Counted from the first letter of the stretch, positions 45,902 through 55,835 are shown. The stretch: 64,000 nucleotides of DNA from Bog-473 sp963744225 (GCA_963744225.1 CAVUSV010000004.1:806001-870000), one strand, 5' to 3'. Notes: generated from the letters alone by a model not told the origin. Numbers and translations: made by a program.

Positions 45902-46758
45902 CCCGGCGGTCCCGTCGGTCCTGGCAGGGACGATGTAACAGACGCCCACCGTGTTCGGCCCGGCGTGGGTGCCCACCACCGGGCCGAGGTCCACCAGCAC
46001 CAGCGGGTGCTCGGTCGCGATGCCCGCCAGGGAGGCCATGACTTCGGAGAAATCGTCGCAAGCGCCGTCGGCCACGGCGATGCGCTCGAGAGGGGCATCG
46101 GCGGCCACCTTGGCCGTGAGGTAGGCCAGGGCGCGGGCCGCGTCCGCTGTTTGGACTCCTCGGCTACCTCGCCGTCCTTCAGTTGAATCACGGGCTTGAT
46201 GTTGAGCAGCGAGCCGATCATGGCGCGGGCCCCGCCGATGCGCCCGCCGCGCTGGAGGTGTTCGAGGCCGCCGAGCACGCCGTAGATGCGGGTGCGGCCA
46301 ATGCGGCCCTCGGTGGCCTCCACGAGCTCGTCCAAGCCGGCGCCCCCCGCTGCTTCCTCCGCCGCGGCGATCACCATGAGTCCCTGTCCCATGGTCAGTG
46401 AGTAGGTGTCGACCACGCGCACCGGCACGGCGGTGAAGGTGTCGGCCGCCGTGAGGGCAGACGAATAGGTCCCCGACACCTTGGAGGAGATGGTCAGGCA
46501 CAACACGGATTCGGCCCCCTCGTCCGCTGCCTGCTGGAAGGCGGCCTGGAAGGCGCCGGGGGAGGGTGCGGCGGTCTCGGGCAGGGCGCCCCTGCCGCGG
46601 CAGCGGTCCCAGAACTCCGCCGGGGTGAGCTGGCGGCGGTCCTCGAACTCCTCGGTGCCGAAGCGGATGGTCAGCGGCACCACGATGATGTTGTGCTCCT
46701 TCACGAGCTGATCGGTCAGGTCGCAGGCACTGTCGGTGACGATGTGGACGCCAGGCAT
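45899..46758 (-). CDS. DegV-family fatty-acid-binding protein (one frameshift)
   Basis: Lipid-binding protein of the DegV/EDD fold, about 285 aa, holding a fatty acid, for FakB-type fatty acid kinase in other bacteria. The first frame runs HIVTDSACDLTDQLVKEHNI, LCLTISSKVSGTYSSAL, VVDTYSLTMGQGL and LLNIKPVIQLKDGEVAEESK. The second has IAVADGACDDFSEVMASL and GPVVGTHAGPNTVGVCY. The frames join near 46150 after EESKQ. No fakA-like kinase gene is in the window. Confidence 0.88.
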
Positions 46759-46806
46759 GCAGGAAGTCTGCCACGGGGGCCCCTCCGAGATGGCGTCCAG
46801 CGGTGT

Positions 46807-48472
46807 TCAGATGCCCCGGGAGGCGCCGAGAGGACCGAAGGGACTTAACGGTCGGGGTGGTGGTGGCCGCCGGCGTGCGTCGTGGCGCCGGCCCAGCCAG
46901 ACGACGACGGCGCCGAACGTGAGGCCGCCGGCCACGACGGCGCCCATCACGCGGACCAGCAGCCCCGCCACGCTGGTCGACCCCGACAGGTTGGACACCA
47001 CGAGCACGACGACGGCCATGGGGAGCGAAGCCACGACCACCCGCCACACCGGGGCCCACGTCTCGCGCTCGGCCAGGCGCCCGAACCACTGGTGGAAGAC
47101 GGCCAGCGCGGCGAACGCGGCGACCGTGTAGGCGATCGACAGGGAGAGGGCGAGGCCCCGGACGCCCAGCGGGCGGACGAGTACGAGGGCCAGGGCGATG
47201 TTGATCGCATTCTCAACGAGATAGAGGTAGAAGGCCACTTTGGTCCGTTGCATCGATTGGAGCACCCGGACCACGTAGAGATAGACGGAGAATCCCGGCA
47301 GCCCGAGGGCGAACATGGCGAGTGCGGCGCCTGTTGTGGCGGTCTGGGCCGGCGTGGAGTGCCCGTTGCCGAGCAGCAGCGCGACGGCGGGCTTGGCCAG
47401 CAGCAACATCCCGACCGCAGCGGGGATGATGAGGGCCAGGATGGCGCGGAGGCCGCCCGTCATGCGCTTGAGGAAGGCGGTTTGCTGCCCGGTGGACCAC
47501 TTCTCGGCCAGGTCGGGCGTGACGACCGACATGACCGTCACGGCGATGATGCCGTAGGGCAGCTGGAAGAAGGCATAGGCGTAGGTGTAGGACGACACCG
47601 GGTCGGAACCGGCGACGCTGCCGGCCAGCACTGTGACGACGAACAGCGCCACTTGGTTGGCCACGACAAAGCCGAAGGTCCACACGCCCAGGCGAGCGAC
47701 GGTCTGCAGCGCCTCGTCCGCGGGTTCCAATGCCAGCGCAGCAGACGGAGGTTGGCCTGGCGCAAGCTGGGCAACAGCGCTACCCCCTGCAGGACCACTC
47801 CGAGCGAAGTGCCGAGGCCGAGAAGGACGAGCTGGGAGTGGTGCTGCTCGACGCTGGCCAATGAGGCGCCGTGGCCGGCCCACAGCCCGAACCACACCAG
47901 TATCCCGATGCAGACGAGGTTGTTGACGATCGGCGCCCAGGCCACGGCCACGAAGCGCCGCCGCGTGTTGAGCAAAGCCGCGCCCAGCGCGAAGAGCCCG
48001 TAGGCGGCGATCTGGATCACGAACCAGCGCAGAAACGTGGTGGCCACCTCGCGCTCGAGCACGACGCGCTGGACGTGGGCGGCCGGCGCGTGCGTATCGA
48101 GCACGGTCAGGGCGTCGATGAGGTAGGGCGCCGCCACGAGTGCCACAACCGTCGTGCCCAGGAGGACGACGACGGACACGGTCAAGACGGCGGAGATGGA
48201 CTCGAACGCCTCGCGCTCGTCCCGGTTGGCCAGGCGATCCACGAAGACCGGGATGAAGGTGGCGGAGAGCACCCCGCCCAGCACGACGTCGTAGAGCATG
48301 TTCGGCGTGGTGTTGGCAAGGTTGTACGAGTCGGCGAGGAAGGTCTGGCCGAGCGCCCACGCCAGGGCAACGAAGCGGAGGAGCCCGGTGAGGCGCAGAC
48401 GCCCGTGCCGACCGCCACGTAGGCGGCCGACGTCCGCAGGGGAAGGGTCCGGGCCCGGCGTGGGGGAGCCAC
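46807..48472 (-). CDS. murJ: lipid II flippase MurJ (two frameshifts)
   Basis: Polytopic MATE-like (MOP) exporter that flips the peptidoglycan precursor lipid II. Three frames join: the N-terminus from GTG 48472 (VAPPRRARTLPLRTSAAYVA), the middle (LADSYNLANTTPNMLYDVVL, GGVLSATFIPVFVDRLA), and the C-terminal half (SYTYAYAFFQLPYGIIAVT, onward with helices to 46807). Shifts lie near 48400 and 47737. About 550 aa with 14 helices fits MurJ without the long kinase-like tail of mycobacterial MviN. It starts 2 bp after the DUF6049 stop, as in mycobacteria. Confidence 0.9.
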
Positions 48473-48474
48473 AG

Positions 48475-50514
48475 TCAGTGCGCCCGCGGGCGCAGGCGGC
48501 GCGAGCGGCGCCACGTGCGCACCCACCAGACCAACAGCACGGCGCCGGCCAGGATGGTGAGGGCGACGCCCACGAAGGAGATGGCAGTGGATTGCACCGT
48601 GAGCACGGTGTGCGAAAGGACCAGGTGACCGTCGGGGGTGTGCAGGATCACGTCGATGGGGAGCCGGTCGCCCGAGGTGCGGGCCTGGGCGGTGACCCGG
48701 ACTGAGGTGGTCGGACGGTCGAGCAGGAGTTGGCGTGTGTTCCCGTCGGGGAAGGTGAATTTGTCACTCGCGAGGGTCACGACAACGTGCACGGGGTAGG
48801 GCGACGCGGAGAGCACGGTGACGGGGATCTCCGCTCGCTGCGCCGTGAAGGTCACCGTGCGCTCGGTGGCGAGCGTGATGCGCCCCGTCTGCGCGGCGAA
48901 CGCTCGGTCGTAGGCGGTCAGCGCAGCTGTTCTCCCCGCCGGGCTGAGCCTCCGGCCCTCGGTGGCGAGGAGAGCGTCGTTCAGGGTGGTCAGCTCGGGC
49001 GGGCGGCTGGGAGTCACCGCAGCGGTGTAGGACGACAGCTGCTGGCGCCCGAGCGCGATGCGATCGGCGGCAGCGCGCGAGATGCCGCGCCCGGCCGCGC
49101 CGGCCTGGAGTTGGCGGACTGCGGGCTCGCGGTTGACGCCGGGGGGCACCTGCGCGAAGAGCTGGTCGAGGGTGACCGGACTCAGCGCTGGATTGCCGCT
49201 GAGCCCGGCGAGAAGGGTCCCGAGGAAGATCCCGTTGGGCTTCCACCCCGCCGGGGGGTCGACTACCACGCCACGGGGTTCGCTCAGCGATGCGTTCTCG
49301 AAGTGTACGAAGGACAGTGAGGCGAGCAACTGCTCGGCCCCGAGAACCGGGTTGGCCGGCTGGGCGGTGAAGCGGTTGCTGAGCGCGCTGTTCGCGGCCG
49401 CGGCAGGCACGGTGGACCCGTGGCCGAGGTCGAGGGTGAAGGGCTGGGCGAAGGTGTAGTTGCTGAGGCCGCCCACGGCTAGGTCGCCGTCGTTCAGCAC
49501 AAGGTGGGAGGCCCCGGCCACCTGCAAGCCGGAGGCCAGGTTCCCGGCGTCGCCCTGAGAGAAGGAGGAGGTGGAGTCGACCCACGGGCCACCAGTTGGC
49601 TTGAGCCCGGCGGCCCGCAGGACCTCGTCGCCCCGGCCGATCTGCGCGCCGATCTCCCCGGCGATGCCCGCCTCGGAGAGGGCGGCCACGTTGACCGCCA
49701 CGTAGGACTGGTCGATCACCTCGTCTGCGCTCAGACCGGCCAACTGGCCGAGGGCGCGGAGGCCCTCACGGGAGTGCGTCAGTTCAATCTCGTTGACGGC
49801 CACGGGGCTGATGGCGAGCGTGGTGGCCACGTCTCGGTGTTCGGACAACACGCTGGCCACAGTGACCGCGCCGGCGGCCGTTACCGGCACCACGACCCCA
49901 ACTCTCAGTGGCCCGCCGCGTCCGATCGCGCCGGGTTCGCCCGGCTCCTGGTAGGTGAGGAAGGTGGTGAAGCGCGCCAGTGGAGTGGTCGAGCCCTGGC
50001 GCAGGAGCGACACCGTGACGGGGTAGACGTCCCCGCAATAACCGGTCCCCGGCCTACAGCCGAGAATGAGCGTCGGGCTGCCCGCGGCACAGGCACCGGG
50101 CCCAGTCGCGGGCGGGCTCGCGTTCGCGTCGGGCAGGGCGGTTACGCAGGCCGACGCGGTCGGGCCGCCGGGCCCGGCCGTCACGGGAACGTCGGTGTCG
50201 CGCAGCAACGTGTTGGCGGTCGGCGCGCCGCCGATCGCCTGTTGGAGCTGGGAGGCGTCGACCATGCGGCCGTAGAAGGTCAGGCTCACGCGCAGTTCGC
50301 TGGCGGGACCGTCTCCGGATCCGACGCCGAGCGCGATGTTGAACCAGGGCTGCGTCGGGGTGACCCACGGCGTCTGCGAGAGCAGCGTGAGGGCGGGAGC
50401 GCTCGTTGTCGCCCCCACGGACACGCCGGATGCACCGGCGCTCGCGGTGCCAAAGAGGGTTGCTGAGCCGAGCGCGAGCGTGCAGAGTGCGGTCCTGGCC
50501 CAGCGCGTCGACAC
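48475..50514 (-). CDS. secreted membrane-anchored protein of the DUF6049 type
   Basis: 679 aa. Signal peptide (about residues 1-28), long extracytoplasmic part, and a C-terminal helix (ISFVGVALTILAGAVLLVWWV) followed by basic residues, so it is anchored with the bulk outside. It occupies the position of mycobacterial Rv3909, always next to murJ, which supports a cell-envelope role with the flippase. The actual activity is not known. The start is GTG 50514, preceded 6 nt upstream by TAGCCT, so it is probably leaderless. It shares a 34-bp start-to-start gap with divergent cca. Confidence 0.82.
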   Translation of the reverse strand: MSTRWARTALCTLALGSATLFGTASAGASGVSVGATTSAPALTLLSQTPWVTPTQPWFNIALGVGSGDGPASELRVSLTFYGRMVDASQLQQAIGGAPTANTLLRDTDVPVTAGPGGPTASACVTALPDANASPPATGPGACAAGSPTLILGCRPGTGYCGDVYPVTVSLLRQGSTTPLARFTTFLTYQEPGEPGAIGRGGPLRVGVVVPVTAAGAVTVASVLSEHRDVATTLAISPVAVNEIELTHSREGLRALGQLAGLSADEVIDQSYVAVNVAALSEAGIAGEIGAQIGRGDEVLRAAGLKPTGGPWVDSTSSFSQGDAGNLASGLQVAGASHLVLNDGDLAVGGLSNYTFAQPFTLDLGHGSTVPAAAANSALSNRFTAQPANPVLGAEQLLASLSFVHFENASLSEPRGVVVDPPAGWKPNGIFLGTLLAGLSGNPALSPVTLDQLFAQVPPGVNREPAVRQLQAGAAGRGISRAAADRIALGRQQLSSYTAAVTPSRPPELTTLNDALLATEGRRLSPAGRTAALTAYDRAFAAQTGRITLATERTVTFTAQRAEIPVTVLSASPYPVHVVVTLASDKFTFPDGNTRQLLLDRPTTSVRVTAQARTSGDRLPIDVILHTPDGHLVLSHTVLTVQSTAISFVGVALTILAGAVLLVWWVRTWRRSRRLRPRAH

Positions 50515-50520
50515 AGGGAG

Positions 50521-50542
50521 AGGCTAGAGGGCGCACTAGCGT
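50521..50542. promoter_or_regulatory. back-to-back -10 elements of divergent leaderless genes
   Basis: On the minus strand TAGCCT (50526-50521) lies 6 nt before GTG 50514. On the plus strand TAGCGT (50537-50542) lies 6 nt before GTG 50549. Only 34 bp separate the two start codons, so each gene's -35 region would fall inside the other gene's promoter or start. Confidence 0.55.
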
Positions 50543-50548
50543 GGGCGG

Positions 50549-51950
50549 GTGCAGTCCACGTCCGTTCCTGAACGGTTCCGCCCCTATGTCAGCGCCACCG
50601 AAGAGATCGCGCGCCGCTATGCGGCCGCTGAACGCACGCTCTACTTGGTGGGCGGCTCCGTCCGCGACGCATTGTTCCCCGACGCGGCAGGGATCAGCTC
50701 GGACATCGACTTGACGACCGACGCACGGCCGGACGAGACCGAGCGGCTGCTGCGTGGCTGGGCCGACGACGTGTGGACCCAGGGAGCGCGCTTTGGCACC
50801 ATCGGTGCACGTAAGGGCGACGTTGTGTACGAAATCACGACGCACCGGGCCGAGGTCTACGCGCCCGAGTCGCGCAAGCCCGAGGTGACCTTCGGCGACG
50901 ACATCACGGTCGATCTGTCGCGACGGGACTTCACGATCAACGCGCTGGCACTGCGCCTGCCCGACATGGAGCTGATCGACCCCTTCGACGGGCTGGGCGA
51001 TCTGGCCGCGGGACGGCTGCGGACGCCACTCGACCCCGAGATCTCCTTCGGCGACGACCCGCTCCGGATGCTGCGCGCGGCGCGCTTCGCGGCCCGGTTC
51101 TCGCTCGAGCCCGACCCCGCGCTCGTTGCCGCGGTCGAGCGCATGCATGGCAGGCTCTCGATCGTCTCGGCCGAGCGGATCCGCGACGAACTCGACAAGA
51201 TCATCATGGTCGACGTGCCGTCCCAGGCGCTGTGGTTCGTCGTGCGCACGGGCCTGGCCGACGAGTTCCTGCCCGAATTGCCGGCGATGGCGCTCGAGCA
51301 AGACCCGATCCACCGGCACAAGGACGTCCTGGCGCACACGCTGGCGGTGGTCGACAAGACCTCGAAGGACAGGTTGCTCCGTCTCGCCGCCCTCTTTCAC
51401 GACGTCGGTAAGCCGCGCACGCGCGCCATCACCGATGGTGGCGTGAGCTTCCACCACCACGAGGTCGTGGGCGGCGCGTATGACGAGGACGCGGCTGGAG
51501 GCGCTGCGATATCCCGCGGCCGACGTCGACGTCGTGGTGCGCCTCGTCGAGCTCCACCTGCGCTTCCACACCTACCGGCTCGGTTGGACCGACAAGGCCG
51601 TGCGTCGCTACGTCCGCGACGCGGGCCCCCACCTGGCGCTGCTCAACGAGTTGACCCGTTGCGACTGCACGACGCGCAACGCCTCCAAGGCACGGGCGCT
51701 GGCGCGGCGCATGGACGAACTGGAGGCGCGCATCGCGGACCTCCGCGAGCGGGAGGAGCTCGACGCGCTGCGGCCCGACCTTGACGGGAACCAGGTCATG
51801 GAGCTGTTGGGGATCGGACCCGGCCGCGATGTCGGCCAGGCGCTCTCGTTCTTAATGGAGCTGCGCCTCGACGAGGGGCCGCTCGGGGAAGAGGAGGCGT
51901 CGGTGCGTCTGCGGGAGTGGTGGGCCGCGCAGAAGACCGAGCGGCCGTGA
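50549..51950 (+). CDS. cca: CCA tRNA nucleotidyltransferase / poly(A) polymerase family (one frameshift)
   Basis: Adds CCA to tRNA 3' ends. The head has LYLVGGSVRDALF and the catalytic SSDIDLTTDARP (DxD). SRRDFTINALALRLP and DDPLRMLRAARFAARF follow. An HD phosphohydrolase-like domain comes next (HKDVLAHTLAVVDKT, ALFHDVGKPRT, FHHHEVVG). The frame changes near 51475, then LRYPAADVDVVVRLVELH continues to 51950. Total about 466 aa. GTG 50549 is a leaderless-type start. Mycobacterial Rv3907c is the positional counterpart. Confidence 0.93.
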
Positions 51951-51961
51951 ACGGCCGGCAG

Positions 51962-51967
51962 TAGCGT
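51962..51967 (+). promoter_or_regulatory. candidate -10 element (TAGCGT)
   Basis: TAGCGT ends 7 nt before ATG 51975 in the 24-bp gap after cca, consistent with a leaderless mRNA for the AhpD-like gene. Confidence 0.5.
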
Positions 51968-51974
51968 TGCGGCC

Positions 51975-52460
51975 ATGACCAGGATCGAAGCACCCGAGAG
52001 CGGGATGGGCGAGCACATCGACTGGGCCCTCCTGCGGCCCAACATGGCCGCGGGCATGGGAAAGCTGTCGGAGGCCGTGTACGGCAACTCACAGCTGCCG
52101 GTGCGCGAACGCGAGGCGGCGCGGTGGACGATCGCGCTGATCAACGACTGTGCCGTCTGTCGCGACACCCGGGCGCACGACGGGGAGGCCGTCGGCGCCG
52201 GCGAGCCCTTCTACGCCCAGGTCACCGATTGGCGCTCGGCCACGGACCTGAGTGACCGCGAGCGCCTGGCGGCGGAGTTCGCGGAGCGCTTCGCCCTCGA
52301 CCACCTCGCCATGGACGACGAGTTCTGGGACCGGATGCACGCGGCCTTCTCCGACGAGGAGCTGGCGGACCTCACCATCTGCTGCGGGTGCTTCCTCGGC
52401 ATGGGTCGGACCCTGGCCGTGGTCGGGGTGCGGGCGCCGTCGGAGCGCATCCTGGTCTAG
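51975..52460 (+). CDS. carboxymuconolactone decarboxylase/AhpD-family protein
   Basis: 161 aa, all-helical fold of the CMD/AhpD superfamily. The redox-type CxxC is INDCAVCRDTRAHDG, where the family usually has a histidine 3-4 residues later. Such proteins act as peroxidase-linked disulfide reductases or decarboxylases. Three further cysteines lie near the C-terminus (ICCGCFLGMGR). A leaderless start is indicated by TAGCGT upstream. It is followed by a strong hairpin terminator. Confidence 0.82.
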   Translation: MTRIEAPESGMGEHIDWALLRPNMAAGMGKLSEAVYGNSQLPVREREAARWTIALINDCAVCRDTRAHDGEAVGAGEPFYAQVTDWRSATDLSDRERLAAEFAERFALDHLAMDDEFWDRMHAAFSDEELADLTICCGCFLGMGRTLAVVGVRAPSERILV

Positions 52461-52471
52461 GAGTACGTGGG

Positions 52472-52492
52472 CCGCCGGAAAGGTTCCGGCGG
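52472..52492 (+). terminator. intrinsic terminator-like hairpin
   Basis: CCGCCGGAA and TTCCGGCGG form a perfect 9-bp stem with a 3-nt loop 11 bp after the AhpD-like gene's stop, followed by TTTG. The T-run is short, as usual in high-GC bacteria. It separates the gene from the convergent ino1. Confidence 0.65.
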
Positions 52493-52664
52493 TTTGGGCC
52501 GGTGGCGTAGCCCCCGTAGAGGCCGCCGAGATGGGCCGCCTGGCCATTCTCCAGACTATAAACAGAGCCGTTGAGAGTTCTGCCTCAGTCCACCTGGCCG
52601 CGCCACGAGCCAGTCCACGGGCGGGTCCACGGGTCAGGACACCGAGTTCGCGGCGTCCACGGGG

Positions 52665-53765
52665 TCAGTCCGCGGGCCAGCTCTCCTGGGGCTCGCCAGC
52701 AGCAAACCCCTCGACCAGCGCGTGTGCCACGTCGTCGTGGTACTGCACGGGCGGCGACTTCATGAAGTAGGCCGAGGGGCCGAGAAGGGGACCGCCGATG
52801 CCTCGGTCGAGCGCCAGCTTGGCGCAGCGCACCGCGTCGATGATGACGCCGGCCGAGTTGGGGGAGTCCCACACCTCGAGCTTGAGCTCGAGGTTGAGCG
52901 GCACGTCGCCAAAGTTGCGGCCTTCCATGCGGATGTAGGCCCACTTGCGGTCCTTGAGCCACGGGACGTGGTCGGACGGCCCGACGTGCACGTCGTCCGC
53001 ATCGAGCACGTTGTCTTCCAGCTGGCTCGTGACGGCCTGGGTCTTCGAGATCTTCTTGGACTCGAGCCGATCCCGCTCCAACATGTTCTTGAAGTCCATG
53101 TTGCCGCCGAAGTTGAGCTGATAGGTGTGGTCCAGGGCAAGGCCCCGGTCCTCGAACAGCCGGGTGAGGATGCGGTGGACGATGGTGGAACCCACCTGGC
53201 TCTTGATGTCGTCACCCACGATCGGGACGCCTGCATCCCGGAACTTGCGCGCCCATTCGGGGTCCGAGGCGATGAAGACGGGAATGGCGTTGACGAAGGC
53301 GACGCCTGCATCGAGGCAGGCCTGGGCGTAGTGGCGCTGGGCCTCTTCGGAGCCGACCGGGAGATAGGAGACCAGGACGTCCGCCCGGACCTCGCGCAAG
53401 GCCTCGGCCACGTCGACCGGTTCGGCGGGGGATTCCTCGAGCACTTCCCGGTAGTACTTACCCAGACCATCGAAGGTCGGGCCGCGCTGGACGGTCACGC
53501 CGAGCTCTCCGACCTCGGCGAAGCGCACCGTGTTGTTGAGGCCGGCGTGGATGGCCTTGCCCAGGTCGGTGCCGACCTTCGCCTGGTCCACGTCGAAGGC
53601 GGCCACGGGAACGAGGTCGCGCACGTGATAGCCGCCGAGCTCGACGTGCATCAGGCCCGGCACGACGTCGTCCGGGTCCGCGTCGCGGTAGTAGGTGATC
53701 CCCTGGACGAGCGAGCTGGCGCAGTTGCCGACCCCGGCGATCGCGAGGCGGATGGGGCTGTGCAT
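52665..53765 (-). CDS. ino1: inositol-3-phosphate synthase
   Basis: NAD-dependent isomerisation of glucose-6-phosphate to inositol-3-phosphate, the first step to phosphatidylinositol, mycothiol and related actinobacterial products. 366 aa, actinobacterial short form. Motifs: the NAD loop GVGNCASSLVQG, YLPVGSEEAQRHYAQ, GDDIKSQVGSTIVHR, LNFGGNMDFKNML and the catalytic lysine region SKKISKTQAV, then VGPSDHVPWLKDRKWAYI. ATG 53765 follows AAGGAG. The PadR-type gene 38 bp upstream on the same strand is conserved next to ino1 in mycobacteria (Rv0047c-Rv0046c). Confidence 0.96.
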   Translation of the reverse strand: MHSPIRLAIAGVGNCASSLVQGITYYRDADPDDVVPGLMHVELGGYHVRDLVPVAAFDVDQAKVGTDLGKAIHAGLNNTVRFAEVGELGVTVQRGPTFDGLGKYYREVLEESPAEPVDVAEALREVRADVLVSYLPVGSEEAQRHYAQACLDAGVAFVNAIPVFIASDPEWARKFRDAGVPIVGDDIKSQVGSTIVHRILTRLFEDRGLALDHTYQLNFGGNMDFKNMLERDRLESKKISKTQAVTSQLEDNVLDADDVHVGPSDHVPWLKDRKWAYIRMEGRNFGDVPLNLELKLEVWDSPNSAGVIIDAVRCAKLALDRGIGGPLLGPSAYFMKSPPVQYHDDVAHALVEGFAAGEPQESWPAD

Positions 53766-53803
53766 GGAACTGGTCTCCTTCGGGTGTCGGTGCTGGGGGA
53801 TTG

Positions 53804-54437
53804 TCATGGGGCCGGCTCGGTGCCGGCAGTGACGAGGGCGGCGCGCTCGGACGCGATGAGGGTGTCGAGCCAGGTGATGTCGCGGGCGACGCCGTCGGCC
53901 GTGTGCTGGACGACGGAGCGGGCGTACACGTCGAGGTCGGCGCGTGCGCTCTCGGCTTCCCCGAGCCGCTGCACGAGCAGGGCGCGCCGCCGCTCGAGCA
54001 GGGCCAGGCGGGCCTGGGGGGCGAGGTGGCGGGCAAAGGCCAGACGGAGTCCGAAGCTGCGGGCGTCGTCGGCGGCCCCGCTCCCGGCGAGCAGCTCGAC
54101 GAAGAGCTGCCGCCCGGCATCGGTGATCCGGTAGACCTTCTTGCCCCGTCGGGCCCGGACCGGCGAGTGGCGGCGGGCCCGGAACACGGCCAACTCGCCG
54201 CTCAGCGAACCGGTGGGAGGTGCCGGCGCGGTCGTCGTGCGCGTCGCCGCCGCCCTCGGTGCCGCCGCCCTCGGTGGCCATCACGGCTCCCGACTTCTCG
54301 AGCCGCGTGAGGGCGGGGTAGATGGAGCCGAACGACACATTGGCCAGGAGACCCAGGTGCTCGCGCAATTGGCGCCGGATCTCGTAGCCGTGGAGGTCGT
54401 GCTCCTCGAGGAGGCCCAAGATGGCCAGATCCAACAT
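53804..54437 (-). CDS. PadR-family transcriptional regulator (one frameshift)
   Basis: About 210-aa winged-helix regulator. First frame: MLDLAILGLLEEHDLHGYEI, then VSFGSIYPALTRLEKSGAV, the PadR helix-turn-helix and wing. Second frame: GKKVYRITDAGRQLFVELL and a C-terminal coiled helix (VQRLGEAESARADLDVYA) for dimerisation. The frames join near 54215 in a Gly-rich region. It is placed directly ahead of ino1, so control of inositol synthesis and of itself is likely, but this is inference. An inverted repeat lies 11 bp before the start. Confidence 0.85.
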
Positions 54438-54447
54438 GACGGATGAG

Positions 54448-54464
54448 TATATCGGTTCGATATA
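54448..54464. promoter_or_regulatory. inverted repeat, candidate PadR operator
   Basis: TATATCG-GTT-CGATATA, perfect 7-bp arms with a 3-bp centre, is the most AT-rich palindrome nearby and lies 11-27 bp upstream of the padR ATG, overlapping where a -10 box would be. It fits autoregulation. Confidence 0.5.
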
Positions 54465-54548
54465 GCGCTGTACAGACATCTGTCACACGATGATCACGCC
54501 GATGCCCGAATTGCTGCCCAAATGGGTGTCGGTTCCAGACGTGAGGGG

Positions 54549-54554
54549 TAGCCT
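54549..54554 (+). promoter_or_regulatory. candidate -10 element (TAGCCT) for the DUF5318 gene
   Basis: TAGCCT ends 7 nt before GTG 54562, which is in frame with the gene. This decides the start against the longer ATG 54490. Confidence 0.5.
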
Positions 54555-54561
54555 GGCGGCC

Positions 54562-55000
54562 GTGTCCGTCACCTCGCAGCCGAGGTCGTCCTCCCGAGCC
54601 GTGAGTCCTGACGTCACGGCCCAGGTGGAGTACCGGATCGTGCGCAACGGCCTGGTCCGGGAGGTCGAGCGGGGCAAGGTGCCCCGCATCGACGTGTGCG
54701 ACGCCCACCCCGAGCTCCTCCGTGCGGCGCGCAACGTGGGCCGACCCACCAAGGAGGTCTGCCCCATCTGCGACGACGGCCGACTGGTCACGGTCACCTT
54801 CGTATTCGGGGCCAAGCTGCCACCGGGCGGCCGCTGCCCCGGGACGGCCGCCGAGCTCAAGGCCCTGTGCCGTCGACCCGAGCCGGTGCTCTGCTACGAG
54901 GTCGAAGTCTGCCCCGCGTGCGCCTGGCACCACCTGATGCGCAAGTACCCGGCCGGAGGAGGCAAAACGCGCGCCGAAGAAGGCGGCGCCCACGCGGTGA
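54562..55000 (+). CDS. DUF5318-type protein with CxxC knuckles
   Basis: About 145 aa, counterpart of mycobacterial Rv0049. Conserved features are VEYRIVRNGLVREVERG, DVCDAHPELLRAARN, the first CxxC in KEVCPICDDGRLV, VTFVFGAKLP, and the second in VEVCPACAWHHLM; the four cysteines probably bind zinc. In the given frame it runs without a stop into panB. A single-base change in the AAAA run near 54965 gives a basic C-terminus KRAPKKAAPTR and a TGA at 54998-55000 overlapping panB's GTG. A false fusion is therefore likely. Function unknown. Confidence 0.78.
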
Positions 55001-55835
55001 GCGAGGGACCCGTCACCGTCCCCGCACTGCGGTCGCGCAAGCGGCGCAACGGCGACATCCCGATCGTCATGGTGACGGCCTACGACGAGCCGGGTGCTCG
55101 CATCGTCTCAGAGGCCGGTGCCGACATCATCTTGGTGGGGGACTCGGTTGCCAACACCGTCCTCGGCTACAAGGACACGCTGCATGTCGACATCGACGTC
55201 ATGGCGCACCACACGGCCGCAGTGGCGCGGGCCGAACCGCAGTGCCTCGTCCTGGGCGACATGCCGTGGATGAGCTACCACCTCTCGCCCGACGACGCCG
55301 TGCGCAACGCGGCCACGCTCATCCGCGCCGGGGCGCACGCCGTGAAGCTCGAGGGCGGCCGGGCCCGCCTCCCCGTCGTGGAAGCGATCATCCGGGCGGA
55401 GATCCCCGTGATGGGCCACCTCGGTCTCACCCCCCAGTCGGTTCTCGCCATGGGTGGGTTCCGGGTTCAGGGCAAGAGCGCCGATGCTGCGACTGCCTTG
55501 CTGGACGCGGCCAAGGCGTTGGCGGCCGCCGGCTGCTTCGGCTTCGTCATCGAGGGAGTGCCTGACGTGGTCGGCGCCGCCGTCACCGAGGCCGTCGACG
55601 TCCCGACCATCGGGATCGGGGCCGGACCAGGCTGCGACGGCCAGGTGCTGGTCTTCCACGACCTGCTCGGATTGGGGAGGGGACCCCACCCAAGTTCGTC
55701 CGCCGCTACGCCGAGGTGGGCCGCATCGCCACCGAGGCGATCGCCGCTTTCGCCGCCGACGTGCGCAGCGGGAACTTCCCGAGCGACGCCGAGACCTACC
55801 ACGGGCCCGCCGGCCTGGGCGACGCCCTGACCTGA
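54997..55835 (+). CDS. panB: 3-methyl-2-oxobutanoate hydroxymethyltransferase (one frameshift)
   Basis: Transfers a one-carbon unit from methylene-THF to ketoisovalerate, making ketopantoate for CoA. TIM barrel of about 279 aa. Motifs: IVMVTAYDEPGARI, ILVGDSVANTVLGYKDTL (metal), GAHAVKLEGG, GHLGLTPQSV, CFGFVIEGVPD with the catalytic Glu, and TIGIGAGPGCDGQVLVFHDL. The frame breaks near 55680 in a G-rich stretch and resumes with KFVRRYAEVGRIATEAIAAF to TGA 55835. GTG 54997 overlaps the DUF5318 stop. panB here takes the place of ponA1 in the mycobacterial order. Confidence 0.92.

Noticed and set aside
54490..55830. Apparent DUF5318-PanB fusion
   Set aside because: A one-base change near the AAAA run at 54965 gives a basic C-terminus and a TGA overlapping the panB GTG, the usual coupling pattern in this genome.
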